A DNA stretch of 64,000 bases, taken from positions 1,302,001-1,366,000 of the forward strand of contig NZ_CP048788.1 in assembly GCF_012932215.1 (NCBI RefSeq). The letters are read 5' to 3'. The position numbers were made by a program, and so were the translations under genes. The DNA is from Roseobacter ponti. GTDB taxonomy: Bacteria > Pseudomonadota > Alphaproteobacteria > Rhodobacterales > Rhodobacteraceae. The notes beneath the pieces are model-generated. The model had not been told where the DNA came from, searched no databases, and worked only from the letters and a program-made list of their open reading frames with translations. Positions 8,175 to 17,630 of this stretch are shown here, piece by piece. The first letter of the stretch is position 1. Each line of letters starts with the position of its first letter.

Positions 8175-9839
8175 ATGCTGCGCGGACTGGACATCGCCGA
8201 CATGCTCATCATCGACCGGCTGGAGCTTGCGTTCCAGCCCGGTCTGAACGTGCTCACCGGGGAGACCGGTGCCGGCAAGTCTATCCTTCTGGATTCGCTG
8301 GGATTTGTGCTTGGCTGGCGCGGCCGGGCGGATCTGGTGCGGCAGGGGGCAGAGCAGGGCGAGGTGACGGCCTGGTTCGATTTGACGCCTGATCATCCGG
8401 CCCGTGCGGTGCTTCGTGATGCAGGCCTGCCGGAAGGGGATGAGCTGATCCTGCGGCGCATCAACAGCCGCGACGGGCGCAAAACCGCATGGGTCAATGA
8501 CCGGCGCTGCTCTGGTGAAGTGCTGCGGCAACTCTCGGAGACGCTTGTAGAACTGCATGGCCAGCACGATGACCGGGGGCTTCTGAACCCGCGTGGCCAC
8601 CGGGTAATTCTTGATGAATTCGGCGGGCTGGAGGCGCAGCGCGCAGCGGTCCGGGCGGCATGGACCACATGCGGGCAGGCCGCAAAAGCGCTGAAGTCAG
8701 CCGAGGCTGCGATGGCGGTCATTCGCGAAGAAGAGGATTACCTCCGCCACGCGGTGGCGGAGCTTGATGCGCTGGCACCGGAGCCCGGCGAAGAGGCCGG
8801 CCTCGATGTACAGCGGCGGCTGATGCAGGGTGCAGAAAAGATCCGCAACGATGTTGTGCGCGCGCATGAGCTTCTGGGGGCGCAGGGGGCTGAAGCGGCT
8901 TTTGGCGAGGCGATGCGCTGGCTTGATGGCGCGGCAACGCATGCCGAAGGGCGGCTTGAGGCGCCGATGGCAGCACTGTCGCGCGCGATGTCCGAACTGG
9001 GGGAGGCGCTCGACGGCATCGGCGATGCAGTTCAGGATTTATCCTTTGATCCCAATGATCTGGAAAATACAGAAGAGCGTCTCTTTGCCATTCGCGCACT
9101 CGCCCGGAAACATGACATTCTGGCGGATGATCTGGCTGCATTCGGCGATACTCTGCGCGAAAAACTGAATGCCCTTGATGCCGGGGATGCGGACCTGTCG
9201 AAGCTCAGGCAGGCGCTCGACAAGGCAGAGGCCGCATACAACGACACAGCGGCGCGTCTGAGCGAGGCCCGCACGTCAGCGGCCTTGTCACTTGATAAAG
9301 CCGTCAGTGCAGAGCTCGCGCCTCTGAAGATGGAACGTGCGGTTTTCACGACGCAGATCACACCCGAGGTACCTGGGCCCGAGGGGCAGGATGCGGTGGC
9401 GTTCAGCGTCGCGACCAACCCCGGCGCGCCCTCCGGGCCGCTCAACCGGATCGCCTCCGGCGGCGAACTCAGCCGTTTCTTACTTGCCCTCAAAGTATGC
9501 CTGACGCGGGGACAGACCGGCCTCACGATGATTTTTGACGAAATCGATCGGGGTGTCGGTGGCGCCACTGCGGATGCTGTGGGGCGTCGTCTGTCGGCGC
9601 TGGCCGCAGAGGGCCAGGTGCTGGTGGTGACCCATTCGCCTCAGGTGGCTGCCCTTGGCACGCATCACTGGCGCGTGGAAAAGCGGGTCTCCCGCGGCAT
9701 GACCACCTCGACGGTCGTGCCGCTGCCCGGCGACGACCGCATCGACGAGATTGCGCGGATGCTCTCAGGCGACACCATCACCGATGAAGCGCGGGCAGCC
9801 GCCCGCTCACTGCTTGCTGTTCAGGGATGCAGCGGATGA
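8175..9839 (+). CDS. recN: DNA repair protein RecN
   Basis: RecN is an SMC-like ATPase acting in double-strand break repair. At 554 aa it has an N-terminal Walker A GETGAGKS (29-36) and a long helical, coiled-coil-prone middle rich in Ala, Glu and Arg (about 155-375). The C-terminal half contains the ABC signature ASGGELSRFLLALKVCL, Walker B MIFDEIDRGVGGATAD and the His switch VVTHSPQVAALG. This is the standard RecN architecture and length. The bamD-recN pairing is common in the Rhodobacterales. No LexA-type operator was recognised upstream. Confidence 0.96.
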   Translation: MLRGLDIADMLIIDRLELAFQPGLNVLTGETGAGKSILLDSLGFVLGWRGRADLVRQGAEQGEVTAWFDLTPDHPARAVLRDAGLPEGDELILRRINSRDGRKTAWVNDRRCSGEVLRQLSETLVELHGQHDDRGLLNPRGHRVILDEFGGLEAQRAAVRAAWTTCGQAAKALKSAEAAMAVIREEEDYLRHAVAELDALAPEPGEEAGLDVQRRLMQGAEKIRNDVVRAHELLGAQGAEAAFGEAMRWLDGAATHAEGRLEAPMAALSRAMSELGEALDGIGDAVQDLSFDPNDLENTEERLFAIRALARKHDILADDLAAFGDTLREKLNALDAGDADLSKLRQALDKAEAAYNDTAARLSEARTSAALSLDKAVSAELAPLKMERAVFTTQITPEVPGPEGQDAVAFSVATNPGAPSGPLNRIASGGELSRFLLALKVCLTRGQTGLTMIFDEIDRGVGGATADAVGRRLSALAAEGQVLVVTHSPQVAALGTHHWRVEKRVSRGMTTSTVVPLPGDDRIDEIARMLSGDTITDEARAAARSLLAVQGCSG

Positions 9840-9896
9840 TCAGGCACCGGTGCGCGCCTCTCATTGAAAACCGGCAGACCCCAGGGCGGGCAACGG

Positions 9897-11582
9897 ATGC
9901 CTGACAACGACCGCTCCTATATCTCAAGACAGTTCGACATGGCAGTCAGCTCCTGCCGTGACGGTCTCGTACACATCCGCAAGCACGGGCCGGGTCAGGT
10001 GCAGTTCTGGTTCATCGCGCTGGCGGTTGGTATCGCCGCCGGGTTTGCAGCGCTCTTTTTCCGAAAGGGTGTCAACAGCTTACAGACCTTCCTTTACGGG
10101 ACCGAGGACGTGCGTCTGCTGCACAGCTTTGCGCAGTCCCTGCCGTGGTACATGATCCTGATCATTCCGATCTGCGGCGGGCTGGTGGTAGGACTGATCC
10201 TGCACAATTTCACCCGCGATGCACGCGCGCGCTCGGTGGCGGACGTCATCCATGGCGCTGCGATGCACGACGGGCGGGTCGAGACGCGGGCCGGGCTGGC
10301 CTCTGCCCTGGCCTCGATGATCACACTTGGCACCGGCGGGTCGAGTGGCCGGGAAGGACCGGTGGTGCACCTTGCGGCCGTGATCTCCACATGGGTCAAC
10401 CGCCGCATGCATGCAGACGGGATCACCGGGCGCGATCTGCTGGGCTGTGCCGTTGCGGCGGCTGTTTCCGCGAGCTTCAACGCGCCGATTGCCGGGGCGC
10501 TCTTTGCGCTGGAGGTGGTGCTGCGCCACTTTGCCGTACACGCCTTTGCGCCGATTGTGATTGCAAGTGCAGCCGGTACGGTCATCAACCGCCTCGAATT
10601 CGGGGGCGTGACTGAGTTCACGCTGACCACCGTTAACGACGTGCAGTTCTATCAGGAGATGCCTGCCTATCTTCTGCTCGGGCTGGTCTGTGGGCTGGTG
10701 GCTGTGGCTCTGATGAAAGCCATCTTCTGGGCGGATGATTTCGGCAATCACGTTCAGGAACGTACCGGTCTGCCGCGCTGGCTGCGCCCGGCGGTTGCCG
10801 GTGCACTGCTCGGCGGGATCGCAATCTGGTATCCGCATATCATCGGGGTCGGGTATGAAACGACGTTCCTCGCCATGGACGGCCAGCTTTTCCTGCGGGA
10901 TGCGATTGTCTTTGCGGTGATTAAAACCATCGCCGTGGCAGTGACCATGGCGGGGCGTATGGGCGGCGGGGTATTCTCGCCATCGCTGATGGTCGGCGCG
11001 CTGACGGGGCTGAGTTTCGGGCTGATCGCGACCAGCGTTTTCCCCGAGGTTTCCGGATCCATTTCACTTTATGCGCTCGCCGGGACGGGCGCTGTGGCGG
11101 CGGCCGTGCTGGGCGCGCCGATTTCGACAACGCTCATTGTGTTTGAGCTGACAGGAGACTGGCAGACCGGGCTGGCGGTCATGGTCGCGGTTTCGATGTC
11201 GACCGCTCTGGCCTCAAAACTTGTGGACCGCAGTTTCTTTCTCAGCCAGCTTGAGCGGCGCGATATCCACCTTGCGGCAGGCCCGCAGGCCTATCTGCTG
11301 GCTATGTTCCGGGTGAACGGTGTGATGCGCCCGCCCGATCATCCGCGTGCTGCCAGTGAAGAGGTTTGCTGGGACATGATCGGCGACGGCGTTTATGTTG
11401 ATGCGACCGCCACGCTTGAAGCTGCAATGCCGCTCTTTGAAGCCGGCGTGCAGTTTGTTCCGGTGGTGTCTCTGAGCAAGGATGCGGCACCGCCTGAGTT
11501 ACTGGGCGCGCTCTTTCATGTAGATGCTCTCAAGGCATACAACCGGGCGCTGGCGGCCACGGCGGCCGAAGAACACTCCTGA
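9897..11582 (+). CDS. ClC-family chloride channel/exchanger with C-terminal regulatory segment
   Basis: This is an inner-membrane ClC protein of about 561 aa with multiple hydrophobic segments. Selectivity-filter motifs are present: GTGGSSGREGPVVH, whose glutamate matches the gating Glu148 of E. coli ClcA, and GGGVFSPSLMVGAL, the GxFxP motif. The segment SASFNAPIAGALFALEVVL is also typical. A soluble region of about 100 residues after the last membrane helix (from about residue 460) looks like a degenerate CBS module. Presence of the gating Glu fits an exchanger, but the internal proton glutamate could not be aligned by eye. The ATG at 9897 is preferred over a TTG at 9864. It ends one base before the convergent DUF427 gene. 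Confidence 0.88.
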   Translation: MPDNDRSYISRQFDMAVSSCRDGLVHIRKHGPGQVQFWFIALAVGIAAGFAALFFRKGVNSLQTFLYGTEDVRLLHSFAQSLPWYMILIIPICGGLVVGLILHNFTRDARARSVADVIHGAAMHDGRVETRAGLASALASMITLGTGGSSGREGPVVHLAAVISTWVNRRMHADGITGRDLLGCAVAAAVSASFNAPIAGALFALEVVLRHFAVHAFAPIVIASAAGTVINRLEFGGVTEFTLTTVNDVQFYQEMPAYLLLGLVCGLVAVALMKAIFWADDFGNHVQERTGLPRWLRPAVAGALLGGIAIWYPHIIGVGYETTFLAMDGQLFLRDAIVFAVIKTIAVAVTMAGRMGGGVFSPSLMVGALTGLSFGLIATSVFPEVSGSISLYALAGTGAVAAAVLGAPISTTLIVFELTGDWQTGLAVMVAVSMSTALASKLVDRSFFLSQLERRDIHLAAGPQAYLLAMFRVNGVMRPPDHPRAASEEVCWDMIGDGVYVDATATLEAAMPLFEAGVQFVPVVSLSKDAAPPELLGALFHVDALKAYNRALAATAAEEHS

Positions 11583-11927
11583 TCAGATTTCTTCGACCGT
11601 CACATCGCCGGTGGTGTAAAAGGCCAGGTGATCTTTGATACGCGCAACGCCTTCTTTGGGGGTTTCATAAGACCACGCGACATCTTTCAGCGTAGTGCTT
11701 TTGGTGACGACCGAGAAATATGTGGCGTCCCCTTTATGCGGGCAGTGTGTGGATTTGTCGGTCTTGTCGAGGAAAGCCATGGCGATGTCATCCCGCGGAA
11801 AATAAATCACCGGCGGGTAGTCGCCCTCCACCAGTTCCAGCGCTTCGCTGCTCTCTCCCAGAACGGCGCCACCGGCCCTGACAGACCACGTGCCCGCAGA
11901 TTTCCTTACGGTGATATGATCGGCCAT
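11583..11927 (-). CDS. DUF427 domain protein
   Basis: A 114-aa soluble protein that is almost entirely a DUF427 domain. It has VIYFPRDDI, HCPHKGDATYFSV and VAWSYETP, the characteristic core of the family, whose biochemical role is not established. The ATG at 11927 has GGGGGGAG about 8 nt upstream; a longer in-frame extension upstream has no family similarity. It lies 74 bp downstream of the aminopeptidase gene on the same strand and abuts the convergent ClC gene. Confidence 0.88.
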   Translation of the reverse strand: MADHITVRKSAGTWSVRAGGAVLGESSEALELVEGDYPPVIYFPRDDIAMAFLDKTDKSTHCPHKGDATYFSVVTKSTTLKDVAWSYETPKEGVARIKDHLAFYTTGDVTVEEI

Positions 11928-11964
11928 GTCAGGTCTCCCCCCTTTGAATTTTAACGATATTCCG

Positions 11965-11985
11965 TCGCTCTGCACTTCAGAGCGA
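11965..11985 (-). repeat. hairpin between aminopeptidase and DUF427 genes
   Basis: TCGCTCTG and CAGAGCGA form a perfect 8-bp stem with a 5-nt loop, 17 bp after the aminopeptidase stop. No T run follows on the minus strand, so it is at best a weak or processing-type terminator. Confidence 0.5.
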
Positions 11986-12001
11986 TGATCGTGCCCGCAG
12001 C

Positions 12002-13792
12002 CTAGAGCGGTGCGGTGGCCGCATCCAACCATGTTTTCGCATCCGGGGATACCCGGGGGCCGATCTTTTCTGCCACTGCCGCGTGGTATGTGTTGAGCCA
12101 GTCGCGTTCGTCCGTGCTCAGCATCTCCCGCACCACCAGTCGCCGGTCCACGGGCACCCATGTCAGTGTCCGCCAGTCCAGCATGTTGCGGTGGGCGTCG
12201 CCGCCCGGCAGTTCAGGCGCGTCCTGCGCCACGATCAGGTTTTCGATGCGGATCCCGAATGCCCCTTCGCGGTAATAACCCGGTTCATTCGACAGGATCA
12301 TCCCGGCCTCAATTGGCACGTGATTGATCCGGCTGAGGCGTTGCGGGCCTTCATGCACCGACAGATAGGCACCGACGCCGTGCCCGAGACCATGGTCAAA
12401 ATCCTGCCCCGAAAGCCAGAGTGGCATGCGTCCGATGGCCTCAATATCACGCCCGGCCAGCCCCTGCGGCCAGCGCAGGCGGCTCATGGCGATCATGCCC
12501 TGCAGCACCCGGGTAAAGGCCGCGCGTGCCTCTTCGGGCACGTCACCGATTGCAATGGTGCGGGTTACATCGGTCGTGCCGTCAAGGTACTGACCGCCGC
12601 TGTCGAGCACGAGCAGATGACCGTCTTCAAGCGTGGCATCGGTCTCTTCGGTGACGCGGTAATGCATGATTGCGCCATGCGGGCCGGTGCCGGCGATGGT
12701 CTCAAAGCTGATGTCCTGCAACGCGTTGTCGTTACGGCGCAGGGCTTCCAGACGGCTGACCACCTGCGTTTCGGTGAGGCTGCCCGCGGGCTGCGCATCG
12801 AGCCAGGCCAGCAGTTCAACGACTGCCGCGCCATCGCGCAGATGTGCGGCTGCCGCCCCGGCGATCTCCGCCTCATTCTTGCGGGCTTTGGGCAGGGCGC
12901 AGGGCTCATCGCCCCAGACCACCCGGTCACCAAGAATGTCCGAGACCGCCACGGGCACGGTACCTTTGTCCAGCCGGACAGGTCCGTCCAGTCCGGCAAC
13001 AAAGTTCTCGAAAGCGTCAGGGTTCTGCACGCTGACTTCCGGGCCGAAATGCCCGGTCAGCCCGTCGAGTTTTTCCGCCGCCATAAACAGCGCCACATGC
13101 CCGTTGTCGTGCAGCACGGCAAACCCCTGTGCGATAGGATTGCGCGGAATGTCCGAGCCACGGATGTTCAGCAGCCAGCAGATGGAATCCGGCAGAGTGA
13201 TTACGGCCGCGCGGTGACCGGCATCGCGCAGATCTTCGGAAAGGCGTGCGCGTTTTGAGCCGTGGCTTTCTCCGGCAAATTCCATCGGGTGTACACGCAC
13301 CGGGGCGCGGGGCGGAGCCGGCTGATCGTCCCAGACACGATCCGCCATATTTTCGCATGCGCGCATGTCTATGCCACGACCTTTCAGCGCACGCTCCAGC
13401 GTTTCGAGCTGGCCCGGGGTGTGCAGCCAGGGGTCAAACCCGACAGTGCCACCATCGGGCAACTGCTCTGCAAGCCAGGCACCCAGCGAGACCTCGGGCC
13501 AGGGCACCGGCGTGAATTCAGTCGCCACCTGGGATTTCACCTGCGTCCGGTACCGCCCGTCGATGAACACTCCCGCGATCCCGGTCAGGACCGCACAAAA
13601 GCCCGCCGATCCGGTAAATCCGGTCAGCCATGCAAGCCGCTCGTCATGCGCGGAGACATACTCGCCCTGATGCGCATCCGCGCGCGGCACAAGGAACCCG
13701 TCCAGCCCCTCAGCGGCCAGAACCTCGCGCAATGCGGCAAGGCGGGGCGGCCCCTGTTCCGGCCGTGCTGTGACTTTGAATGACTGAAACAT
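12002..13792 (-). CDS. Xaa-Pro aminopeptidase (M24B)
   Basis: A three-domain creatinase-fold metalloaminopeptidase that removes an N-terminal residue preceding proline. At 596 aa it matches the long eukaryote-like or bacterial AMPP form: two N-terminal creatinase-like domains and a C-terminal pita-bread catalytic domain. Metal-ligand motifs are LLVLDSGGQYLDGTTDVTRT (two Asp), GHGVGAYLSVHEGP (His) and ILSNEPGYY with IRIENL (two Glu). It lies downstream of cobT on the same strand, separated by 53 bp that contain a recurrent motif. It is probably cytoplasmic; no signal peptide is seen. Confidence 0.93.
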   Translation of the reverse strand: MFQSFKVTARPEQGPPRLAALREVLAAEGLDGFLVPRADAHQGEYVSAHDERLAWLTGFTGSAGFCAVLTGIAGVFIDGRYRTQVKSQVATEFTPVPWPEVSLGAWLAEQLPDGGTVGFDPWLHTPGQLETLERALKGRGIDMRACENMADRVWDDQPAPPRAPVRVHPMEFAGESHGSKRARLSEDLRDAGHRAAVITLPDSICWLLNIRGSDIPRNPIAQGFAVLHDNGHVALFMAAEKLDGLTGHFGPEVSVQNPDAFENFVAGLDGPVRLDKGTVPVAVSDILGDRVVWGDEPCALPKARKNEAEIAGAAAAHLRDGAAVVELLAWLDAQPAGSLTETQVVSRLEALRRNDNALQDISFETIAGTGPHGAIMHYRVTEETDATLEDGHLLVLDSGGQYLDGTTDVTRTIAIGDVPEEARAAFTRVLQGMIAMSRLRWPQGLAGRDIEAIGRMPLWLSGQDFDHGLGHGVGAYLSVHEGPQRLSRINHVPIEAGMILSNEPGYYREGAFGIRIENLIVAQDAPELPGGDAHRNMLDWRTLTWVPVDRRLVVREMLSTDERDWLNTYHAAVAEKIGPRVSPDAKTWLDAATAPL

Positions 13793-13803
13793 GGGTCCCC
13801 CGG

Positions 13804-13835
13804 TTTCTTCTGGCTGAAATACTCCCGCCGGAGGC
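13804..13835 (-). repeat. recurrent intergenic motif (copy 1)
   Basis: On the minus strand this reads CCTCCGGCGGGAGTATTT then CAGCCAGAAGAAA, starting 10 nt after the cobT stop and ending just before the aminopeptidase Shine-Dalgarno. A diverged relative sits at 30355-30397 in the same position relative to its genes. I recall closely similar strings as frequent after stop codons in Rhodobacteraceae genomes, but could not verify this here. Confidence 0.5.
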
Positions 13836-13845
13836 AGGTAAGACT

Positions 13846-15726
13846 TTATCCTGCGCGGCGGATACCCATCATGCGCGCCCGGGCCCGCGGATTGCTGTCG
13901 AAGAGTGCGGCAAGCTGTTCGGTCATCGCCCCGGCCAGCTGGTCCACATCCGTGATCGTCACCGCGCGGTCGTAATAACGCGTCACGTCATGCCCGATGC
14001 CGATGGCCAGAAGCTCGACCGCTTTGCGTTTTTCGACCATCGCAATGACGTCGCGCAGGTGTTTTTCCAGATAATTCGCAGGGTTCACCGACAGTGTGCT
14101 GTCATCGACCGGCGCACCGTCCGAGATCACCATCAGGATCTTGCGCGCCTCGGCGCGCATCAGCATCCGGCGGTGCGCCCATTCGAGCGCCTCACCGTCG
14201 ATGTTTTCCTTCAGCAGGCCCTCTTTCATCATCAGACCCAGATTGGGCCGTGTCCGTCGCCAGGGCGCATCCGCTGATTTGTAGATGATGTGGCGCAGAT
14301 CATTGAGCCGCCCGGGCTGCTGGGGACGGCCGTCATTAAGCCACGCCTCGCGCGCCTGACCGCCTTTCCAGGCGCGGGTGGTAAAGCCAAGGATCTCTAC
14401 CTTCACGTTGCAGCGTTCCAGTGTGCGGGCCAGGACATCGGCACAGATCGCTGCGATGGAGATCGGGCGCCCGCGCATAGAGCCGGAATTGTCGAGCAGC
14501 AGCGTCACGACCGTGTCACGGAATTCGGTGTCTTTCTCGACCTTGAAGCTCAGCGGTGTCGTCGGGTTGGCGACAACACGTGCGAGGCGACCTGCGTCCA
14601 GCATGCCCTCTTCGAGATCAAACTCCCAGGAGCGGTTCTGCTGCGCCTGCAGACGGCGCTGCAGTTTGTTGGCCAGCCGGCTGACAGCGCCTTTCAGCGG
14701 TTCCAGCTGCTGATCAAGATAAGCGCGGAGGCGCTCCAGCTCTACCGGTTCTGCAAGCTCTTCAGCGCCGATTTCCTCATCGTGATCAGAGAGATAGACC
14801 AGATAATTCGGGTCCGCGTCCGAGGCAGGCTGCGGGGCGGGCGGCTCAAGCGGGGCCTCACCCTCAGGCATCTCGGCCTCTTCGCCCATCTCCTGATCGG
14901 CCATGTCGTCCATGGAGACCTGAGCCTGGGCTGCGTCCTGCTGTTCTTCCTGGGATTGTTCAGGGGAGGCATCGGCGTCCTCTTCATCCTGATCGTCCTG
15001 GCCGGTGCTGTCGGGTTCGCTGTCGTCTTCAGAGCTGTCCTCGGCGTCCTCTTCCTGATCCTCGTCAATCTGATCGGGGTCGTCGCCAAGCTGGTCGCCA
15101 TATCCCAGATCCGAAATCATCTGGCGGGCGAACTTTGCAAAAGCCGACTGATCCGCCAGCGTCTCATCCAGGTTTTCGAGTGTGCCACCCGCCTGATCTT
15201 CGATGAACCCGCGCCACAGCTCCATGACATTCTGTGCGCCTGAGGGCAGATCACGCCCGGTTGCGAGGTGACGGATCAGATATCCTGCGGCCACAGACAG
15301 CGGCACGTCCGCTGCCTGGGTGACCTGATCATAGCCTTTGCGCAGGGATTCGTGGCCGATCTTGGCATCGATATTGCCGGCAGTGCCGGGCATGTCCCGG
15401 GCCCCCATCGCCTCGCAGCGGGCGGTTTCCATCGCCTCGTAAAGATCGCGCGCCATATCGCCCTGAGGCGCATATTTCGCATGGGTCTGGCCGTTGTGGT
15501 AGCGCCGGTTCAGAGCCAGTGCATCGGCCGTGCCGCGTGCCAGCAGCACTTCCTCGCGTGTCATGCGGCGGCTGACCTGCGGCAGGCGCATCGCGTCGCC
15601 GGACATTCCGGCGGGATCAACGGAATAGGAAACCGTCAGTTCCGGGTCATGCGCCATGACCTTCGTCGCTTCTCCCAGCGCCTTTTTAAAGGCGTCGGCG
15701 GGGTTGTCGGACTGTTTTTTGCTCAT
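13846..15726 (-). CDS. cobT: cobaltochelatase subunit CobT
   Basis: CobT is the MIDAS/VWA subunit of the ATP-dependent cobalt chelatase CobN-CobS-CobT, which inserts cobalt into hydrogenobyrinate a,c-diamide in aerobic B12 synthesis. From the ATG at 15726 it is 626 aa. It has an N-terminal CobT domain, a strongly acidic linker (about 214-290, mostly Asp, Glu, Gln and Ser) and a C-terminal VWA domain with the MIDAS motif DNSGS (412-416) and ISDGAPVDD. The 12-residue upstream extension lacks similarity. cobS is 93 bp upstream on the same strand; cobN is not in the window. Confidence 0.94.
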   Translation of the reverse strand: MSKKQSDNPADAFKKALGEATKVMAHDPELTVSYSVDPAGMSGDAMRLPQVSRRMTREEVLLARGTADALALNRRYHNGQTHAKYAPQGDMARDLYEAMETARCEAMGARDMPGTAGNIDAKIGHESLRKGYDQVTQAADVPLSVAAGYLIRHLATGRDLPSGAQNVMELWRGFIEDQAGGTLENLDETLADQSAFAKFARQMISDLGYGDQLGDDPDQIDEDQEEDAEDSSEDDSEPDSTGQDDQDEEDADASPEQSQEEQQDAAQAQVSMDDMADQEMGEEAEMPEGEAPLEPPAPQPASDADPNYLVYLSDHDEEIGAEELAEPVELERLRAYLDQQLEPLKGAVSRLANKLQRRLQAQQNRSWEFDLEEGMLDAGRLARVVANPTTPLSFKVEKDTEFRDTVVTLLLDNSGSMRGRPISIAAICADVLARTLERCNVKVEILGFTTRAWKGGQAREAWLNDGRPQQPGRLNDLRHIIYKSADAPWRRTRPNLGLMMKEGLLKENIDGEALEWAHRRMLMRAEARKILMVISDGAPVDDSTLSVNPANYLEKHLRDVIAMVEKRKAVELLAIGIGHDVTRYYDRAVTITDVDQLAGAMTEQLAALFDSNPRARARMMGIRRAG

Positions 15727-15819
15727 GCCGGAGCCCCCGACCGGTTTTTGCCGCAGGCGCAAAGGCCAGTCCCCCGTCCGGCGCGCCCGGCGCGCGTGCT
15801 GATGGCGGCGCGTGTCACC

Positions 15820-16806
15820 TTAACCGAGGCTCACGCTGGCCGCGCTTTCGGGCAGCTCTTCGTCAAAGAGGCGCTGATAGAATTCCGCCACAGTCTGGCG
15901 TTCAAGCTCGTCGCATTTGTTGAGGAAGGACAGCCGGAACGCATAGCCGATGTTGCGGAAGATCTCGGCATTCTGCGCCCAGGCGATCACTGTCCGGGGA
16001 CTCATCACCGTGGAAAGATCCCCGTTCATAAAGGCCGTCCGCGTCAGGTCGGCGACCGTGACCATCTGCTTCACGGTCCTGCGACCCTTTTCGGTGTTGT
16101 AATGCGGGTTTTTGGACAGAACGATCGCGGTTTCAGCGTCGATGCTGAGGTAGTTCAGTGTTGCGACAAGGCTCCAGCGGTCCATCTGGCCCTGGTTGAT
16201 CTGCTGCGTGCCGTGGTAAAGACCGGTCGTATCGCCCAGACCAACCGTGTTGGCGGTCGCGAAGATGCGGAAATAGGGGTGCGGTTCAATCACCTGGTTC
16301 TGATCGAGCAGCGTGAGTTTACCGTCTACTTCCAGCACGCGCTGAATCACGAACATCACGTCTGCACGGCCGGCATCGTATTCGTCAAAGACGATTGCGG
16401 TCGGGTTGCGGAGCGCCCAGGGCAGGATGCCTTCCTGAAAATCAGTGACCTGTTTGCCGTCTTTGAGCTTGATCGCGTCCTTGCCGATAAGGTCGATCCG
16501 GCTGATGTGGCTGTCGAGGTTCACACGCACCGCGGGCCAGTTCAGGCGCGCGGCGACCTGTTCGATGTGCGTCGATTTGCCCGTGCCGTGATAACCCTGG
16601 ATCATCACGCGACGGTTGTGGGAAAACCCTGCAAGGATCGCCAGCGTGGTGTCGGGATCGAACTTGTAGGTGGTATCCAGATCCGGCACCCGGTCGCTGC
16701 CATCGGCGAAACCCTTAACAACCATATCGGTGTCGATGCCGAAGACCTCGCGCACGTTGATCTCTTCAGTGGGCTTGGTGTTGATGTCCAGTGCGCCGTC
16801 GGCCAT
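15820..16806 (-). CDS. cobS: cobaltochelatase AAA+ subunit CobS
   Basis: CobS is the AAA+ ATPase motor of cobaltochelatase and forms rings with CobT. At 328 aa it has Walker A GYHGTGKS (71-78), Walker B VFDEYD (139-144) and a sensor-1-like FATANT. The N-terminus [20 protein letters not shown], with AGGAC upstream, is preferred over an ATG 12 codons earlier. It precedes cobT and follows the DnaJ-like gene on the same strand. I see no cobalamin riboswitch in the 120-bp upstream gap. Confidence 0.95.
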   Translation of the reverse strand: MADGALDINTKPTEEINVREVFGIDTDMVVKGFADGSDRVPDLDTTYKFDPDTTLAILAGFSHNRRVMIQGYHGTGKSTHIEQVAARLNWPAVRVNLDSHISRIDLIGKDAIKLKDGKQVTDFQEGILPWALRNPTAIVFDEYDAGRADVMFVIQRVLEVDGKLTLLDQNQVIEPHPYFRIFATANTVGLGDTTGLYHGTQQINQGQMDRWSLVATLNYLSIDAETAIVLSKNPHYNTEKGRRTVKQMVTVADLTRTAFMNGDLSTVMSPRTVIAWAQNAEIFRNIGYAFRLSFLNKCDELERQTVAEFYQRLFDEELPESAASVSLG

Positions 16807-16926
16807 GGGTGTCGTCCTTTGAAAGATGGTCTGTCCGGGCACGAATTGCCCGGGTCATCTGGTGCAACATATTGCGCCGGGGTGCAAGGGAAAGGGCCCG
16901 GGGCGGGGCCGCGGTTTCCGCTGGTT

Positions 16927-17553
16927 TCAGTCGCGGAAATTCCGGCTGCCTTTGATCTGGTCCCAGGCCCAGACAACTTCCTGCAGCTGTTCTTCCTGGC
17001 TTCGGTCGCCGCCGTTCATGTCCGGGTGCAGCACTTTGATAAGCGCTTTGTAAGCTTTGCGGACCTCGGGTTTGGTCCAGGTGTCTTTTGCCTCCAGGAT
17101 CTCAATGGCGCGCCGTTCGGTCGGGGGCAGACGGCGCCCGGCCTGGGCACCACGCCCGGGGTTCTGCGTCGCATTGGCGCCCAGCACCTGATGAGGATCC
17201 TCAATGCCTAGCCGCGCCCAGGCACGCGCCTCCGGATCGCCCATCGGTTTTGTGTCGCGTTCCCAGACTTTGTCCTTGGACATCTGCGCGTTGAGTTCGG
17301 CCTCGGTCGTGCCGTCAAAGAAATTCCACTTAAGATTGTACTCGCGCACGTGGGCCTGGCAAAACCAGTAATAGTCGTCAAGGACATCGGGTGCGCGCGG
17401 TGCGCGGTATTTGCCGGCTTCGCCACAGCCTTCCTTGTCGCAGATGCGGGTCGATGTTTCCGACGCACCGGACATGCCCCGCCGTCCGCGCGGGTTTTTC
17501 TTTTTGGAGGAGGACACGGACATATCGAATCCGAAGGGATCGGGCTTTGGCAT
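16927..17553 (-). CDS. DnaJ-like protein with C-terminal J domain
   Basis: A 208-aa protein ending in a J domain: EILEAKDTWTKPEVRKAYK leads to the HPD motif in VLHPDMNGGDRS, and then WAWDQIKGSRNF. J domains stimulate DnaK. The N-terminal half is unlike canonical DnaJ. It is basic at the start and carries CDKEGCGEAGKYRAP followed by YYWFCQAHVREYN, a Cys-x4-Cys then Cys-x2-His pattern that may bind metal. It has no G/F linker or CxxCxGxG repeats, so it is a specialised co-chaperone. The ATG at 17553 with AGGTG upstream is preferred. It is divergent from bolA and upstream of cobST. Confidence 0.88.
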   Translation of the reverse strand: MPKPDPFGFDMSVSSSKKKNPRGRRGMSGASETSTRICDKEGCGEAGKYRAPRAPDVLDDYYWFCQAHVREYNLKWNFFDGTTEAELNAQMSKDKVWERDTKPMGDPEARAWARLGIEDPHQVLGANATQNPGRGAQAGRRLPPTERRAIEILEAKDTWTKPEVRKAYKALIKVLHPDMNGGDRSQEEQLQEVVWAWDQIKGSRNFRD

Positions 17554-17630
17554 TTTTTGGCACCTATACGAGTCGAGGCCGCCTAGTTTAGACTGCACGC
17601 GAAAAGATTGAAGGGGGCGGAGACAAAAAA

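Noticed and set aside
15268-17211. A 647-codon plus-strand frame antisense to cobT, cobS and the DnaJ-like gene
   Set aside because: The minus-strand frames encode clear CobT, CobS and a J domain. The antisense frame is a by-product of high GC3 codon use, with low-complexity His/Gln/Arg-rich content.
15820-17553. A cobalamin riboswitch ahead of cobS
   Set aside because: The 120-bp gap before cobS has no room for the conserved B12-box architecture and no matching motif was seen.
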